Assembly (NCBI RefSeq): GCF_035593305.1
Contig: NZ_CP141615.1
Location: forward strand, 1-64,000
Length of the DNA stretch: 64,000 nt
Source of the DNA: Limnochorda sp. L945t
GTDB taxonomy: Bacteria; Bacillota; Limnochordia; Limnochordales; Geochordaceae
Direction of reading: 5' to 3'
The position numbers and the translations under genes were made by a program. The notes under the pieces were generated by a model. The model saw nothing but the letters and a program-made list of their open reading frames with translations, was not told the origin of the DNA and did not search any database. Shown here one piece after another: positions 43,299 to 51,574 of the stretch (its first letter is position 1; every line of letters begins with the position of its first letter).

Positions 43299-43340
43299 CC
43301 AGGGGACGACCCCTGGGTCGAACCAGGGGGTACCCCCCTG
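43299..43340. repeat. Adjacent CCAGGGG palindromes in the intergenic region 43014-43422
   Basis: CCAGGGG-ACGA-CCCCTGG (43299-43316) is followed by CAGGGGG-TA-CCCCC (43324-43337). A third related segment, CAGCCAGGGTGGCATCCC, lies near 43228. No gene is seen in the ~400-base spacer between the surface-protein gene and the receiver gene, so these repeats may be regulator sites or transcription-stopping hairpins. Confidence 0.45.
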
Positions 43341-43422
43341 TTGCTCGACCGCTGCCCGATGGTACGGTAAGCCCGTCCGGGGGTTTTCGGGGGTGGGATG
43401 GGACGGGTATCCGGAAGAGCGG

Positions 43423-43788
43423 ATGGGATACGCCGTGTTGCTGGTCGACGACCAGCCCGATTTTCTCCGGATGGCCCGTCTCATCCTCGCCACCGATCCC
43501 GCCTTCCGAGTCGTGGGAACGGCGGGCACAGGCGAAGAAGCGCTACGGCGACTCGTCGAGCTTCAGCCGGACGTGCTCCTGATCGACGTGCACCTGCCGG
43601 GCCTCAATGGGTTCGAGACGGCGCGGCACGCCCTGGACCGGTGGCCGCGCTTACGCGTCGTGTTGGTCAGTGCGCTGGACGATCCTGAGTACGAGGCCCT
43701 CTCCCGGTCGGTGGGAGCCGCCGGCTTCTTGAGCAAGAAGCATCTGGAGGTCTCGAGACTTCGCCAGCTTCTGGGGATCCCGCGCTGA
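43423..43788 (+). CDS. Single-domain response regulator (receiver only)
   Basis: 121 residues made of one receiver domain: AVLLVDDQPDFLRMARLIL with the acidic pair, phosphoacceptor Asp in DVLLIDVHLPGLNGFETA, Ser/Thr switch in VVLVSALDDPEYEAL and Lys in AAGFLSKKHLEVSRL. There is no output domain, so it should act by protein contact or phosphorelay. It is transcribed away from the secreted-protein genes. The start ATG 43423 has GGAAGAG upstream. Confidence 0.88.
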   Translation: MGYAVLLVDDQPDFLRMARLILATDPAFRVVGTAGTGEEALRRLVELQPDVLLIDVHLPGLNGFETARHALDRWPRLRVVLVSALDDPEYEALSRSVGAAGFLSKKHLEVSRLRQLLGIPR

Positions 43789-43833
43789 GAGGGGAAACCG
43801 TGCCCTGGCTACGGCGGCACGTTTCAAGGGCGC

Positions 43834-44538
43834 TCAAGCGCGCGGTTCCTTCAAGTACCGCAGCACGGCCTTCACCCGCGGGTGCACCGTGCGGTCCGCG
43901 CTGTCGATGTCGAGCTCCTGATAGAGTAGATTGATGTGATTCTCGACCGACTTGGGGGACAGATGCAGCTTTTCCGCGATGGCCGTATTGGTGTAGCCCT
44001 GGGCGATCAGGGCCCAAATCTCCCGCTGGCGCGGGGTGAGGCTCGCGGGCCCGCCGCGCCGCTGGGCCAGCGCTCCTCGAGTCAACTGCGGATCGAGGAC
44101 GACGAGCCCGGCGGCCGACCCTTCCACGGCCCGCTCGAGCGTGGCCAGGTCCCCGACGGAGCGCTTGAGGAGGTAAGACCACCCGGACAGCTCCTCTTGT
44201 GGCACGGCCATCAGGAAATCCGGATCGGCGTGGTTGGAGAGCAAGACCACGCCCAATCCCGGTAGGTCGCGCCGGAGCCGCAGGCCGAGGTGGATGCCGT
44301 TGAAGGGCCCGCCCAGCTGGATATCCAGGATGGCCACGTGAGGGTCCAGCGACGGCACCACCTCGAGCGCTGACCCGGCATCCCCGAACGCCCGCGCCAC
44401 CTCGATGCGCGGGTGACGAGACAGCGCCGTGGCCAGCAAGTCTCGATACAGCCCTTCGTCCTCTACGATGACGACCCGGATGCGCTCGCCGGAGGTTGCC
44501 GCGCCGGATCCCTGCGTCAGGTCCCATCCTGCCGGCAT
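43834..44538 (-). CDS. NarL-type response regulator, receiver partly degenerate
   Basis: 234 residues. The receiver (~20-140) has RVVIVEDEGLYRDLLATAL, Asp in HVAILDIQLGGPFNGIHL and a Lys in SGWSYLLKRSVGDL. The LuxR HTH (~165-225) reads LTPRQREIWALIAQGYTNTA, then KLHLSPKSVENHINLLYQEL. It converges with the receiver-only gene, with 45 bases between stops. ATG 44538 has AAGGAG 7 bases upstream. No dedicated kinase is adjacent. Confidence 0.9.
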   Translation of the reverse strand: MPAGWDLTQGSGAATSGERIRVVIVEDEGLYRDLLATALSRHPRIEVARAFGDAGSALEVVPSLDPHVAILDIQLGGPFNGIHLGLRLRRDLPGLGVVLLSNHADPDFLMAVPQEELSGWSYLLKRSVGDLATLERAVEGSAAGLVVLDPQLTRGALAQRRGGPASLTPRQREIWALIAQGYTNTAIAEKLHLSPKSVENHINLLYQELDIDSADRTVHPRVKAVLRYLKEPRA

Positions 44539-44597
44539 CTCGGTCTCCTTCCCTCGTACCGGCAGTTCGGTGGCCGGCCGGCAACACCTGCCGCTCG

Positions 44598-45611
44598 GTG
44601 GCGTGGGCAGCGGGGCTTGGCTCACGGGCACGGCGTAGGAGCGGCCGTGAAGGGCCTCGAGACCTCGCCAACCTCGCCGAAGCGCTGATCCGCCGAGGCG
44701 ACAGGGCGGCGGGCAAGGCCTGCCTGGACCAGGCCATCCTGCGCGAAGACGAGCTCGCCAGGGCGGGTTCGCATTTCGCGGGATGGATGAGCAAGTTCCT
44801 GCAGCTCTTCCGGGCCGACGTGCAGTGGGACGAGGGCGACCGGGAGGCGGCATTGCGGGTCTACGCCGCGATGCTGGCGGACCCGCTGGCACCGGTCGAA
44901 TACGCCCGGATGGAAGAGCGGTGTACCGCGTCCGGGGCCGACGTGAAAACCCTTATTCGGCAGCGCCGGAAGGCGGACCTGGAGTTCACCGCGCTGGCGG
45001 GGGCAGAGGCCGTCGAGGTGGCACCTTCGGCCGGCCGGACGCTGTACGCTTCTTACTGGAAGGGCTTCGAGGGAGCACCGGGTGTGTTGCTCCTCGCGAT
45101 GGCCGGGAGTTCCAGGCACGCCTGGTCTCCCTACGTAGGAGAGATGACCGCCCGGGGATGGCACGTGCTGGCCCTCGACCCTCCGGGGCAGGGGATGAGC
45201 GTGGGCCCGGGCCTCGATCGCAAGGCGCTGGCCGAAGACGGGAAGGCCGCGCTGGAGATGCTGGCTGCGCGGGGCGCTGCTGCCGGACGCCTTGGCGCCG
45301 TAGGGGCCAGCTTCGGAGGAGCGGTGGCGCTCCTCACCGCAGTGGCCGGACAGCCGCCTGTCCGTGCTCTGGTGCTGCTCTCCCCTGCAGGCACCGTAGA
45401 TGCAGCCCGGCAGCGTAGTGATCCGACGCTGCTCGTCACGAGCGTCGACGACGGGCCGTTCACCCTGCGTAACCGGGAGATGTTCGACGAGGCGCCGCAG
45501 GGGGCATGGGAGCTGCGTGTCCTGCCTGAGACCGGGCACGGCACGACTCTGCTGGAGGCACGGCCCCGTCTCTGGGCCGAGGTCGTCGACTGGCTTGCGG
45601 AGAAGCTGTGA
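44598..45611 (+). CDS. TPR-like/alpha-beta hydrolase protein, start uncertain
   Basis: The N-terminal ~80 residues resemble tetratricopeptide helices (LANLAEALIRRGDRAAGKAC, GDREAALRVYAAMLADP). They are followed by an alpha/beta hydrolase (VLLLAMAGSSRHAWSPYVGE, LDPPGQGMSVGPG, nucleophile elbow GAVGASFGGAVALL, final His in LPETGHGTTLLE). GTG 44598 is the earliest start not inside the divergent regulator gene, but neither it nor ATG 44784 has a good ribosome site. The TPR block looks as if it should begin earlier, so this may be a 5'-truncated gene. Confidence 0.6.
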   Translation: MAWAAGLGSRARRRSGREGPRDLANLAEALIRRGDRAAGKACLDQAILREDELARAGSHFAGWMSKFLQLFRADVQWDEGDREAALRVYAAMLADPLAPVEYARMEERCTASGADVKTLIRQRRKADLEFTALAGAEAVEVAPSAGRTLYASYWKGFEGAPGVLLLAMAGSSRHAWSPYVGEMTARGWHVLALDPPGQGMSVGPGLDRKALAEDGKAALEMLAARGAAAGRLGAVGASFGGAVALLTAVAGQPPVRALVLLSPAGTVDAARQRSDPTLLVTSVDDGPFTLRNREMFDEAPQGAWELRVLPETGHGTTLLEARPRLWAEVVDWLAEKL

Positions 45612-45721
45612 GCGGGGGGCGTCTCGAGCAAAACGCCTAACGAGGCACCCCCATGGGCGGAAGGCCCTCCTCAGGCAGGGGTGGGGGGAGCGGGGAGGCC
45701 GGCTGTCGCCGTTCGCCCTCG

Positions 45722-46426
45722 TCACGCAGCCCGGCGCTGCTCGCAGGCCAGTTGGACGGCGTCGAGCAGCGACCACAGCACGTCGCACTTGAACTCCAGG
45801 GCCGCCACGCACCGTTCCTGGTCCTCGCGGGTGCGGGCGTGCTGCAGTACCAGCGACAGCCCGTGCTGCACATCCCGCCGCGCCTGGCTGAGCCGGCTCT
45901 CGGAGTACCGGTACCCCTCGGGCCGGATCCACGGGTAGTGGCGCCGGAAGGCCTCGAGCCGGGCCTCGTGGATGCCGGGCGCAAAGAGCTCGGTGAGGGA
46001 GGCCGCCACGCCCTCGAGCCACGGTCGCTCCCGCACGAAGGTGACGTAAGCGTCCACCGCGAACCGTACCCCCGGCAGCAGGAAACGGTCCGACCAGAGG
46101 TCGTCCCGCTCCAGCCCTGCCGCCTCGCCCATCATGACCCACAGCTCCAAGCCGCCCTCGTTGCCCTCCCGTCCATCCTGGTCGATGATGCGCTGCAGCC
46201 AGAGCCTGCGGTCTTCCCGGGTCGGGAGCTTGGACAGCAGGATCCCGTCTTTGACGGGCACGTTCTTCTGGTAGTAGAACCGGTTGGCTATCCACAAGCG
46301 CATGTCGTTGGGGGACAGCTGCCCGGCGTGCATCCTCTGGTTGAACGGATGCAGGTGGTGATAGCGCCGTTCCCCGACGGCCCGCAGCCTCGCCTCGAAC
46401 TCCGCGGCCGGCCATGGCTGGCTCAT
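45722..46426 (-). CDS. pqqC: Pyrroloquinoline-quinone synthase
   Basis: Catalyses the last oxidative ring-closure step of PQQ. The 234 residues show the helical-bundle family signature HHLHPFNQRMHAGQL, LWIANRFYYQKNVPVKDGIL, DGREGNEGGLELWVMMGEA, RFAVDAYVTFVRERPW, LTELFAPGIHEARL and LEFKCDVLWSLLDAV. Family length is about 240-250. The ATG overlaps the pqqB stop (ATGA). Last gene of the operon. Confidence 0.93.
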   Translation of the reverse strand: MSQPWPAAEFEARLRAVGERRYHHLHPFNQRMHAGQLSPNDMRLWIANRFYYQKNVPVKDGILLSKLPTREDRRLWLQRIIDQDGREGNEGGLELWVMMGEAAGLERDDLWSDRFLLPGVRFAVDAYVTFVRERPWLEGVAASLTELFAPGIHEARLEAFRRHYPWIRPEGYRYSESRLSQARRDVQHGLSLVLQHARTREDQERCVAALEFKCDVLWSLLDAVQLACEQRRAA

Positions 46427-47346
46427 AGTTCGACCTCCCAACCGTCTTCGGCGATGTCCAGCCCGGCCTCCCGAAGCCTTCGCCGCTCCGGCGACGAGGG
46501 ATCCAGGGCCGGGTTGGTGTTGTTGACGTGAACGTAAAGCTTCCACCGCGCAGGCAATTCGCCGAACCACCGGGCCGTACCGTGGCTGCCGTTCATCGGG
46601 GCATGATCCATGTCGGCCGCGGTGCGGTGGGCGACTCCGAGGCGGATGAGTTCGTCCTCGTCCCAGAGCGTGCCGTCCAGCAGCACGACGTCGGCCTGTT
46701 CGAGCTGTGCTCGGAGGGAGGCCTCGAGCCGGCGCAGCCCTGGAGCGTAGACCAGCCGTCGGCCGGTAGCCGGGTTGGTCAACGTGAAGGCGACGACCGC
46801 TCCCGGCGCAGGCGCGCCGGACAAGGCTTGCGCGTAGACGGGCAGTCGCCGAGAGACCTCCGTGGCGAGCACCTGGACGCTTGCGCCCGGTGCACGCTCA
46901 GGCGGGAGCATGAACGCCCTGTCCACCGGCATGGCCCTCACCTGCAGCTCTGAGGAGTAAGCGCGCAGGATGGGAAGCACCGGATAGACGCTCTCGAGCA
47001 CGTGGAGGACGGCAGGAGTGGCCCACAGCGTCCAACGAGCGTTTTCTCGCAGGTTCAGCAGCCCGAGGGTATGGTCGAGTTCGGCATCGGTCAGCAGGAC
47101 GCCGCGAAGCGGGGTGTCCCGGATGCCAGGCCCCGGCGCCAGCGCCCGGAAATGCGCCATCTGCTCGCGGACGTCCGGCGTTGCGTTGATCAGGTACCAC
47201 GCTGCGCCATCGGGAGAGACGGCCAGCGAGGATTGGAGACGGCGGCCGGACGGGCCGGCGGCCCGAGCACGGCGGCAGTTGGCGCAGTTGCAGTTCCACT
47301 GGGGGAGACCACCGCCCGCGGTCGTCCCGAGCACCCGGATCCTCAT
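46423..47346 (-). CDS. pqqB: PQQ biosynthesis protein PqqB (metallo-beta-lactamase fold)
   Basis: Hydroxylase-type member of the metallo-hydrolase fold, acting on a PQQ intermediate. The 307 residues carry RVLGTTAGGGLPQWNCNCAN (with the Cys cluster), WYLINATPDVREQM, VLLTDAELDHTLGLLNLRE, LLDGTLWDEDELI, HAPMNGSHG and VHVNNTNPALDPSSPER, all PqqB hallmarks. The ATG overlaps pqqE by 4 bases. Confidence 0.95.
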   Translation of the reverse strand: MRIRVLGTTAGGGLPQWNCNCANCRRARAAGPSGRRLQSSLAVSPDGAAWYLINATPDVREQMAHFRALAPGPGIRDTPLRGVLLTDAELDHTLGLLNLRENARWTLWATPAVLHVLESVYPVLPILRAYSSELQVRAMPVDRAFMLPPERAPGASVQVLATEVSRRLPVYAQALSGAPAPGAVVAFTLTNPATGRRLVYAPGLRRLEASLRAQLEQADVVLLDGTLWDEDELIRLGVAHRTAADMDHAPMNGSHGTARWFGELPARWKLYVHVNNTNPALDPSSPERRRLREAGLDIAEDGWEVEL

Positions 47347-48506
47347 GAGAAAGCGCCCGCCTTTCCGGGGCCCGGATACGTGCGGTAAAGAGGCTTCGCC
47401 GGCCGGGGGCTGCTGGCCGGCGAGGGTCGCGGGGATGCAGCGTCGAGACCCCTGTGCGGGCTGGTTGCCGCGACGACTCGCTCGTGGTGCGGCGAGAAGG
47501 CGCAGGCCGGATCCGTCGCCTCAGGATCGCCCGTGAGCAGAAACGCCTGGCAGCGGCAGCCGCCGAAATCCTCGAACCGGCGTGCACAGCTCCGGCACGG
47601 CTCCTGCATCCAGTCAAACCCACGAAATCTCTGGAACGCCGGGGAATCGTACCAGATCCAGTCCAGCGTCGCCTCGGTGGCAAGCGGTGGGTCCAGGCCG
47701 GGCAGGACGTAGGCCACCGGGCACGGTAGCGCCCGCCCGTCGGGGGCCACCGTCAGCTGAAGGCGCCCCCAGCCGCCCATGCACGGCTTGGGGCGGCCCT
47801 CGTGGTAGTCGGGGATGACCCAAAGGATCTCGAGGGAGCTGCCCCGGGCTCGAAAGGCGTCGACCTCTCTCTCGGCTCTCTCCAGGGTAGCCCGGTCCGG
47901 CATCAGGAAGGCGCGGTTGGCAAGCGCCCACCCGTAAAACTGCGTGTTGGCGAGCTCCAGGCGCTCGGCTCCGAGCGCGTCCGCCATCTCCATGAGCTCC
48001 CGGACCTGGCCGAGGTTGTGGCGATGGAGCACCACGTTGAGGGACAAGGGGAGGCCCGCCTCTCGAACGAGCGTGGCGGCAGCTACCTTCTCCTCCCAAA
48101 ACTCGCCACCCGCAATCTCCCGGGCGAGGGACGGGTCGGCCGCCTGAAAGCTCAGCTGAACCGCGCCCAACCCGGCATCCTTGAGTTCCCCCACCCTGCG
48201 TTGGGACAGGCCCACTCCGCTGGTGATGAGATTGGTGTACAGTCCCTCTTCCGAAGCCACCCGCACGAGCTCGGCCAGGTCACGGCGCAAGAGCGGCTCA
48301 CCGCCGGATAGGTGCAGCTGGAGCACGCCGAGCCGCGCCGCCTGGCGAAAGATGCGGGCCCACGCACGGGTGTCCAGCTCCGCGGAGCGAGCGACGAGTT
48401 GGACGGGGTTGGAGCAGTAAACGCACTGCAGCGGGCATCGGTGGGTGAGTTCGGCCAGCATGGCCATCGGCGGGGCCACAGGGCGGGGCGTCCGAGCGCC
48501 CGCCAT
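47343..48506 (-). CDS. pqqE: PqqA peptide cyclase, radical SAM enzyme PqqE
   Basis: Links the Glu and Tyr side chains of PqqA. The radical SAM cluster motif is CPLQCVYC (C-x3-C-x2-C), with LHLSGGEPLLRRDL next. The C-terminal SPASM region has CMGGWGRLQLTVAPDGRALP, PCRSCARRFEDFGGCRCQAF and the Cys in ATDPACAFSPHH, matching the auxiliary Fe-S sites. ATG 48506 forms a TGATG overlap with pqqD; upstream ATGs at 48533 and 48524 are possible. A Pro/Ser-rich tail of ~35 residues is unusual. Confidence 0.95.
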   Translation of the reverse strand: MAGARTPRPVAPPMAMLAELTHRCPLQCVYCSNPVQLVARSAELDTRAWARIFRQAARLGVLQLHLSGGEPLLRRDLAELVRVASEEGLYTNLITSGVGLSQRRVGELKDAGLGAVQLSFQAADPSLAREIAGGEFWEEKVAAATLVREAGLPLSLNVVLHRHNLGQVRELMEMADALGAERLELANTQFYGWALANRAFLMPDRATLERAEREVDAFRARGSSLEILWVIPDYHEGRPKPCMGGWGRLQLTVAPDGRALPCPVAYVLPGLDPPLATEATLDWIWYDSPAFQRFRGFDWMQEPCRSCARRFEDFGGCRCQAFLLTGDPEATDPACAFSPHHERVVAATSPHRGLDAASPRPSPASSPRPAKPLYRTYPGPGKAGAFS

Positions 48507-48790
48507 CACCCCGGCAGCACCCATTCCACCCACCCTCTCTTTGTCGCCTCCTGGAGGAAAGCCATGACGTCGTCGCCCACTTCGGCGCTCGGGTAGCGCT
48601 GCTTCAACTCGGCGATGAGGGCGCGGGTGGTACGGTTGCCGTCGCAGCAGGCAAGGACGGCGGCGGCCGTTTCGTTGAGGACGATGACCTTCTCGGGCAT
48701 CAAGAGCACGTGACGACGGCGCACGCTGTCCCAGCGCAAGCGAACTCTACGGGCCAACCTGGGCCTGGCCCATGCGTTGGTGGCGTCCAT
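48506..48790 (-). CDS. pqqD: PqqA-binding chaperone PqqD (RRE domain)
   Basis: 94-residue RiPP recognition element that presents PqqA to PqqE. Motifs are PRLARRVRLRWDSVRRRHVL, LMPEKVIVLNETAAAVLACC and the YPSAEVGDDVMAFLQEATKR helix, with the full family length. It lies between pqqA and pqqE and is translationally coupled to pqqE. Confidence 0.93.
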   Translation of the reverse strand: MDATNAWARPRLARRVRLRWDSVRRRHVLLMPEKVIVLNETAAAVLACCDGNRTTRALIAELKQRYPSAEVGDDVMAFLQEATKRGWVEWVLPG

Positions 48791-48936
48791 GGCGGCTTCG
48801 CCTTTCTACCGCCACCGGTCGGAGGGCCCGGGCCGGGAGGTAGGAGAACCCGCCGGGTCAGGTAAGTGGACGTAGGGCTGCCGTTACGGTGAAGCGCTCT
48901 CCGGCCCGGTGCCCGGCTCGACCGCCGGTCCAATAC

Positions 48937-49008
48937 TCAGCGGACGTACACGTAGGCGGTGACCTCAGCGCAGACGGAGATCTCCTCGAACGCCGGCTTC
49001 ACCCACAT
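48937..49008 (-). CDS. pqqA: PQQ precursor peptide PqqA (23 residues)
   Basis: Decoded from ATG 49008, the peptide begins MWVKPAFEEISVC and ends AEVTAYVYVR. It contains Glu15-x3-Tyr19 (EVTAY), the two residues PqqE crosslinks, and the MW-x-KPAF start found in known PqqA. It is preceded by AAAGGGGG about 8 bases upstream and lies 146 bases before pqqD in the same direction. An internal Cys at position 13 is not typical. Confidence 0.92.
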   Translation of the reverse strand: MWVKPAFEEISVCAEVTAYVYVR

Positions 49009-49137
49009 GCTGGTTGCCCCCTTTCTTTCCCGCCCAGCTTCCCGGGCGGTGATGCGACAGACGCCAGAAACCGGTCATCGATGGGGGAGGCCAGGGCACG
49101 GGAAGACCGAGCCTCGGCTCGCTGCCTCGTTACGGTG

Positions 49138-49166
49138 ATTATGACGCACGGTCCGCACGTTTGCAA
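49138..49166 (-). promoter_or_regulatory. Promoter of the pqq operon
   Basis: Minus strand: TTGCAA (49166-49161), exactly 17 bases, then CATAAT (49143-49138). The pqqA start lies ~130 bases downstream, leaving a leader that contains a small hairpin (CGAGC-CTCG-GCTCG). Confidence 0.65.
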
Positions 49167-49227
49167 CCCATTTCATGTTACCGCGAGCACCTTCGGCACA
49201 GCAGCCGGGCGTGCGGCTCCTATCGCC

Positions 49228-49968
49228 TCAGCCTTGCCAGAGCCATCTTCGTTCCGAGGAGGCGATACGGAATTCCCCGGGCACGGTGATGGTCGCACGG
49301 TCCAACCGGACCTTTCCCTGCCGGCGAAGCCGCTGCAGCGCGCGGTTGGCCGAAGGGACGCTCTTGCCGCTCAACATGGCGATCTGCTCGCGCACCACCG
49401 GCAGCTTGACGGCGACCTCGGAACTGCGGCCGTTGCCCAGAGCCTCCGCCAGCGAATGCAGGGTGAAGGCCACCGCCTGGTCAGCCTCGCTCGAGAAAAT
49501 GAGACACTGCTCCACCGCCACCAGGAACCTTTGCTGGAGCTGGGAGAAGAGCAGCCGCATCATGGCCGGATCCGAATCCAGCGCTGCGCAGAAGTCCTCG
49601 TAGTCAAAGAGCAAGAGCCGCGCATCGGTGATGGCGCTGAAAAGCACCGTGGTGCTCGGGAAGCTTTGCGCGATACGAGCGATACCGATGACGCTGCCCG
49701 GCTTGACCAGCTCGGTACCGCGCGCCTGGCCGTGTTGTGTGACCAGCGCCACTGCCCCGATGCCGTCCTCGACGATGCCGATGGATTCCCCCGGGCCGAT
49801 CTGCAGCGGATAGTCCCGGTTGTGCCGGCACTCCAGCACCCGCGGGCTCTTGCAGCGGGCGAGGGCCAGCTGCAGGAGCTCCCGGTTGGCGTCCGGAAGG
49901 CGCTCTTCTTCGAGGAAAGCTTGCTGCACGGCATCCGCCTCCTGGTGGCTGCGCTTTCCAAAGCCCAT
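49228..49968 (-). CDS. Crp/Fnr family transcriptional regulator
   Basis: 246 residues. The N-terminal cyclic-nucleotide-type beta barrel (~30-135) is followed by the dimer helix (LFSQLQQRFLVAVEQCLIF). A winged HTH closes the protein: LPVVREQIAMLSGKSVPSAN, RALQRLRRQGKVRLDRATI. The barrel lacks an obvious cAMP-binding RxS motif and no Fe-S cysteine set is present, so the signal is unknown. ATG 49968 is chosen because the upstream in-frame region is low-complexity. It could control the permease/decarboxylase genes on the same strand or pqq. Confidence 0.85.
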   Translation of the reverse strand: MGFGKRSHQEADAVQQAFLEEERLPDANRELLQLALARCKSPRVLECRHNRDYPLQIGPGESIGIVEDGIGAVALVTQHGQARGTELVKPGSVIGIARIAQSFPSTTVLFSAITDARLLLFDYEDFCAALDSDPAMMRLLFSQLQQRFLVAVEQCLIFSSEADQAVAFTLHSLAEALGNGRSSEVAVKLPVVREQIAMLSGKSVPSANRALQRLRRQGKVRLDRATITVPGEFRIASSERRWLWQG

Positions 49969-50050
49969 TCTACCATCGGGAGGCCTGCGGGGTCCCGGAG
50001 GAGCGGGGCGGCCGGAGGCGTCGTGGCGCCTCGACGCCGCCCCCACACCT

Positions 50051-51574
50051 TCATGCCTGTGACTGGGACCGGCTTGCCCACCAGCGCGCGGTGTACATGA
50101 CGACGGCCGCTCCCAGCCAGCCCAGCGCGTACTGCGGCGCCGCGGCCCAGCCGAAGCGGGCCGAGTGCAACAGGCCCAGCCAGGAAAGGCCCGCCGCCAC
50201 CAGGCACCAGGCGGCCGCCTTCTCGAAGTGACGGTCGATCAGCTCGGTGACAGAAGCGCTGACGATCAGGACCAGGAAGAGGAAGCCGTTGCCCAGCCCC
50301 TGGATGGAGGCCCAATAAACGGAGCGGTTGAGCGCCTGGGTCACGGCAGGGTCGGCCGCCGACAGCCCGAGTGCCGGCAGCACGGAGTTGAGGGCGCTCA
50401 TCACCACCACGCCGGCCGGGATCACGAACCCCAGCAGGACGGCATTGTGGTAGTTTCTGGGCACCCGTCCCAGGGTCGCCATGCCGACCCCGATGGCTAC
50501 GTAGGCGATCATGGCCGCGAGGATCGGCCAGGGGAAGAGCTGGCTCGTGAACATCGCCAGCCCCAGCGAAACGATGGGCAGGAAGACCACCGGCGTCCAG
50601 ACCTGGAAGCCGATGCGTGCCCCCATCGCCTTGTACGGCGGGTGCAGGGCGTAGACCACCGGCGTGATGATGCTGCCTGCCAGGCCGCAGACCAGCGTAC
50701 CCAGGCCGTCCCAGAAGACGACCCACCGGGCGTCGTACTCGTCGCCTGCGGACGCTCCGCCTTCGACTGCCGCGATGTCCTGCAGCACCTGGTAGACCGC
50801 CATGGGGATCACCACGGAGAAGAAGGGGGCCACCTTGGGAAGCGCCTGGAGCAGCCCCAGGGAGACCGCCCATGGCACCGTCGGCGCGATCCCCTGCCAG
50901 GTCGGACGCACGTAGCCGATGGCCAGCCCGATGGCCAGCGGGATGAGCCACACTACCAGAAACGGCGGAATGCCCCAGCGGGTGACGCGCAGCCGCGCCA
51001 GGACTGCCGCGGAGACGATGGCCAGGGCCACCAGTCCGACGATGGGGTTGTCGAACAGGCGCTGGAGCAGGATCAGGGCGAGGTAGCTGTACATCGCGGT
51101 GCCGAACACCGTCATGGAGGCCGGTACCGGGATGATGGCTCGCAACCTCCTGGCAAAGGGTGCCATGGCGAGCTTGATGAGGCCGGTCCAGATCACGGCA
51201 GCCGCGGCGATCTCCCAGGCCAGCACCGGATCGTGCTGATCCAGGTAGACCGGCAGCATGATGGAGAGGGTGTAGGCCAGGATGGCAGGCACGTTGTTCC
51301 CGTAGACGTGCGAGGTGACGTCGGACCGCGCCTGCCGGCGACCGAGCTGGATCCCGAGGAAAGCCAGGCCCAGGGAGCCGACCAGGAAGCCCAGGGCGTA
51401 CCCCGGCAAGAGGTGCGTCGTGCTGAAGGCCGCCGAGATACCGGCAGGCAGCAAGAGAAAGACGGGAATGATCATCTGTGCCAGGTTGAGCCCCACTTGC
51501 GCCACCGTGGCGTCGACGTCGCCGCGGGTAAGGGCCCACCACCGCGTGAGTGGTTGAGCGGACTGCATGCTCAC
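50051..51574 (-). CDS. NCS2-like (xanthine/uracil-type) permease
   Basis: 507 residues with about 12-14 membrane spans. Repeated features: LAQMIIPVFLLLPAGISAAF, DVTSHVYGNNVPAILAYTLS, IIPVPASMTVFGTAMYSYLA, and VVIPMAVYQVLQDIAAVEGG with the acidic site in the eighth-helix region. The fold and inverted-repeat layout fit NCS2 or a related APC-superfamily permease. The substrate is unknown; context suggests an aromatic or cyclic acid. GTG 51574 or ATG 51568 follow AGGTGGGGG. Confidence 0.7.
   Translation of the reverse strand: MSMQSAQPLTRWWALTRGDVDATVAQVGLNLAQMIIPVFLLLPAGISAAFSTTHLLPGYALGFLVGSLGLAFLGIQLGRRQARSDVTSHVYGNNVPAILAYTLSIMLPVYLDQHDPVLAWEIAAAAVIWTGLIKLAMAPFARRLRAIIPVPASMTVFGTAMYSYLALILLQRLFDNPIVGLVALAIVSAAVLARLRVTRWGIPPFLVVWLIPLAIGLAIGYVRPTWQGIAPTVPWAVSLGLLQALPKVAPFFSVVIPMAVYQVLQDIAAVEGGASAGDEYDARWVVFWDGLGTLVCGLAGSIITPVVYALHPPYKAMGARIGFQVWTPVVFLPIVSLGLAMFTSQLFPWPILAAMIAYVAIGVGMATLGRVPRNYHNAVLLGFVIPAGVVVMSALNSVLPALGLSAADPAVTQALNRSVYWASIQGLGNGFLFLVLIVSASVTELIDRHFEKAAAWCLVAAGLSWLGLLHSARFGWAAAPQYALGWLGAAVVMYTARWWASRSQSQA

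Noticed and set aside
43299-43340. CRISPR-like repeats
   Set aside because: The repeats are palindromes of unequal length without uniform spacers, and there are no cas genes.
45612-45721. Terminator between the hydrolase gene and pqqC
   Set aside because: Only an imperfect stem (GGGGG...CCCCC with mismatches) is visible and there is no U-run; not strong enough to list.
49172-49187. Possible Fnr/Crp box in the spacer upstream of pqqA
   Set aside because: The sequence lacks a convincing TTGAT-N4-ATCAA or TGTGA-N6-TCACA symmetry.
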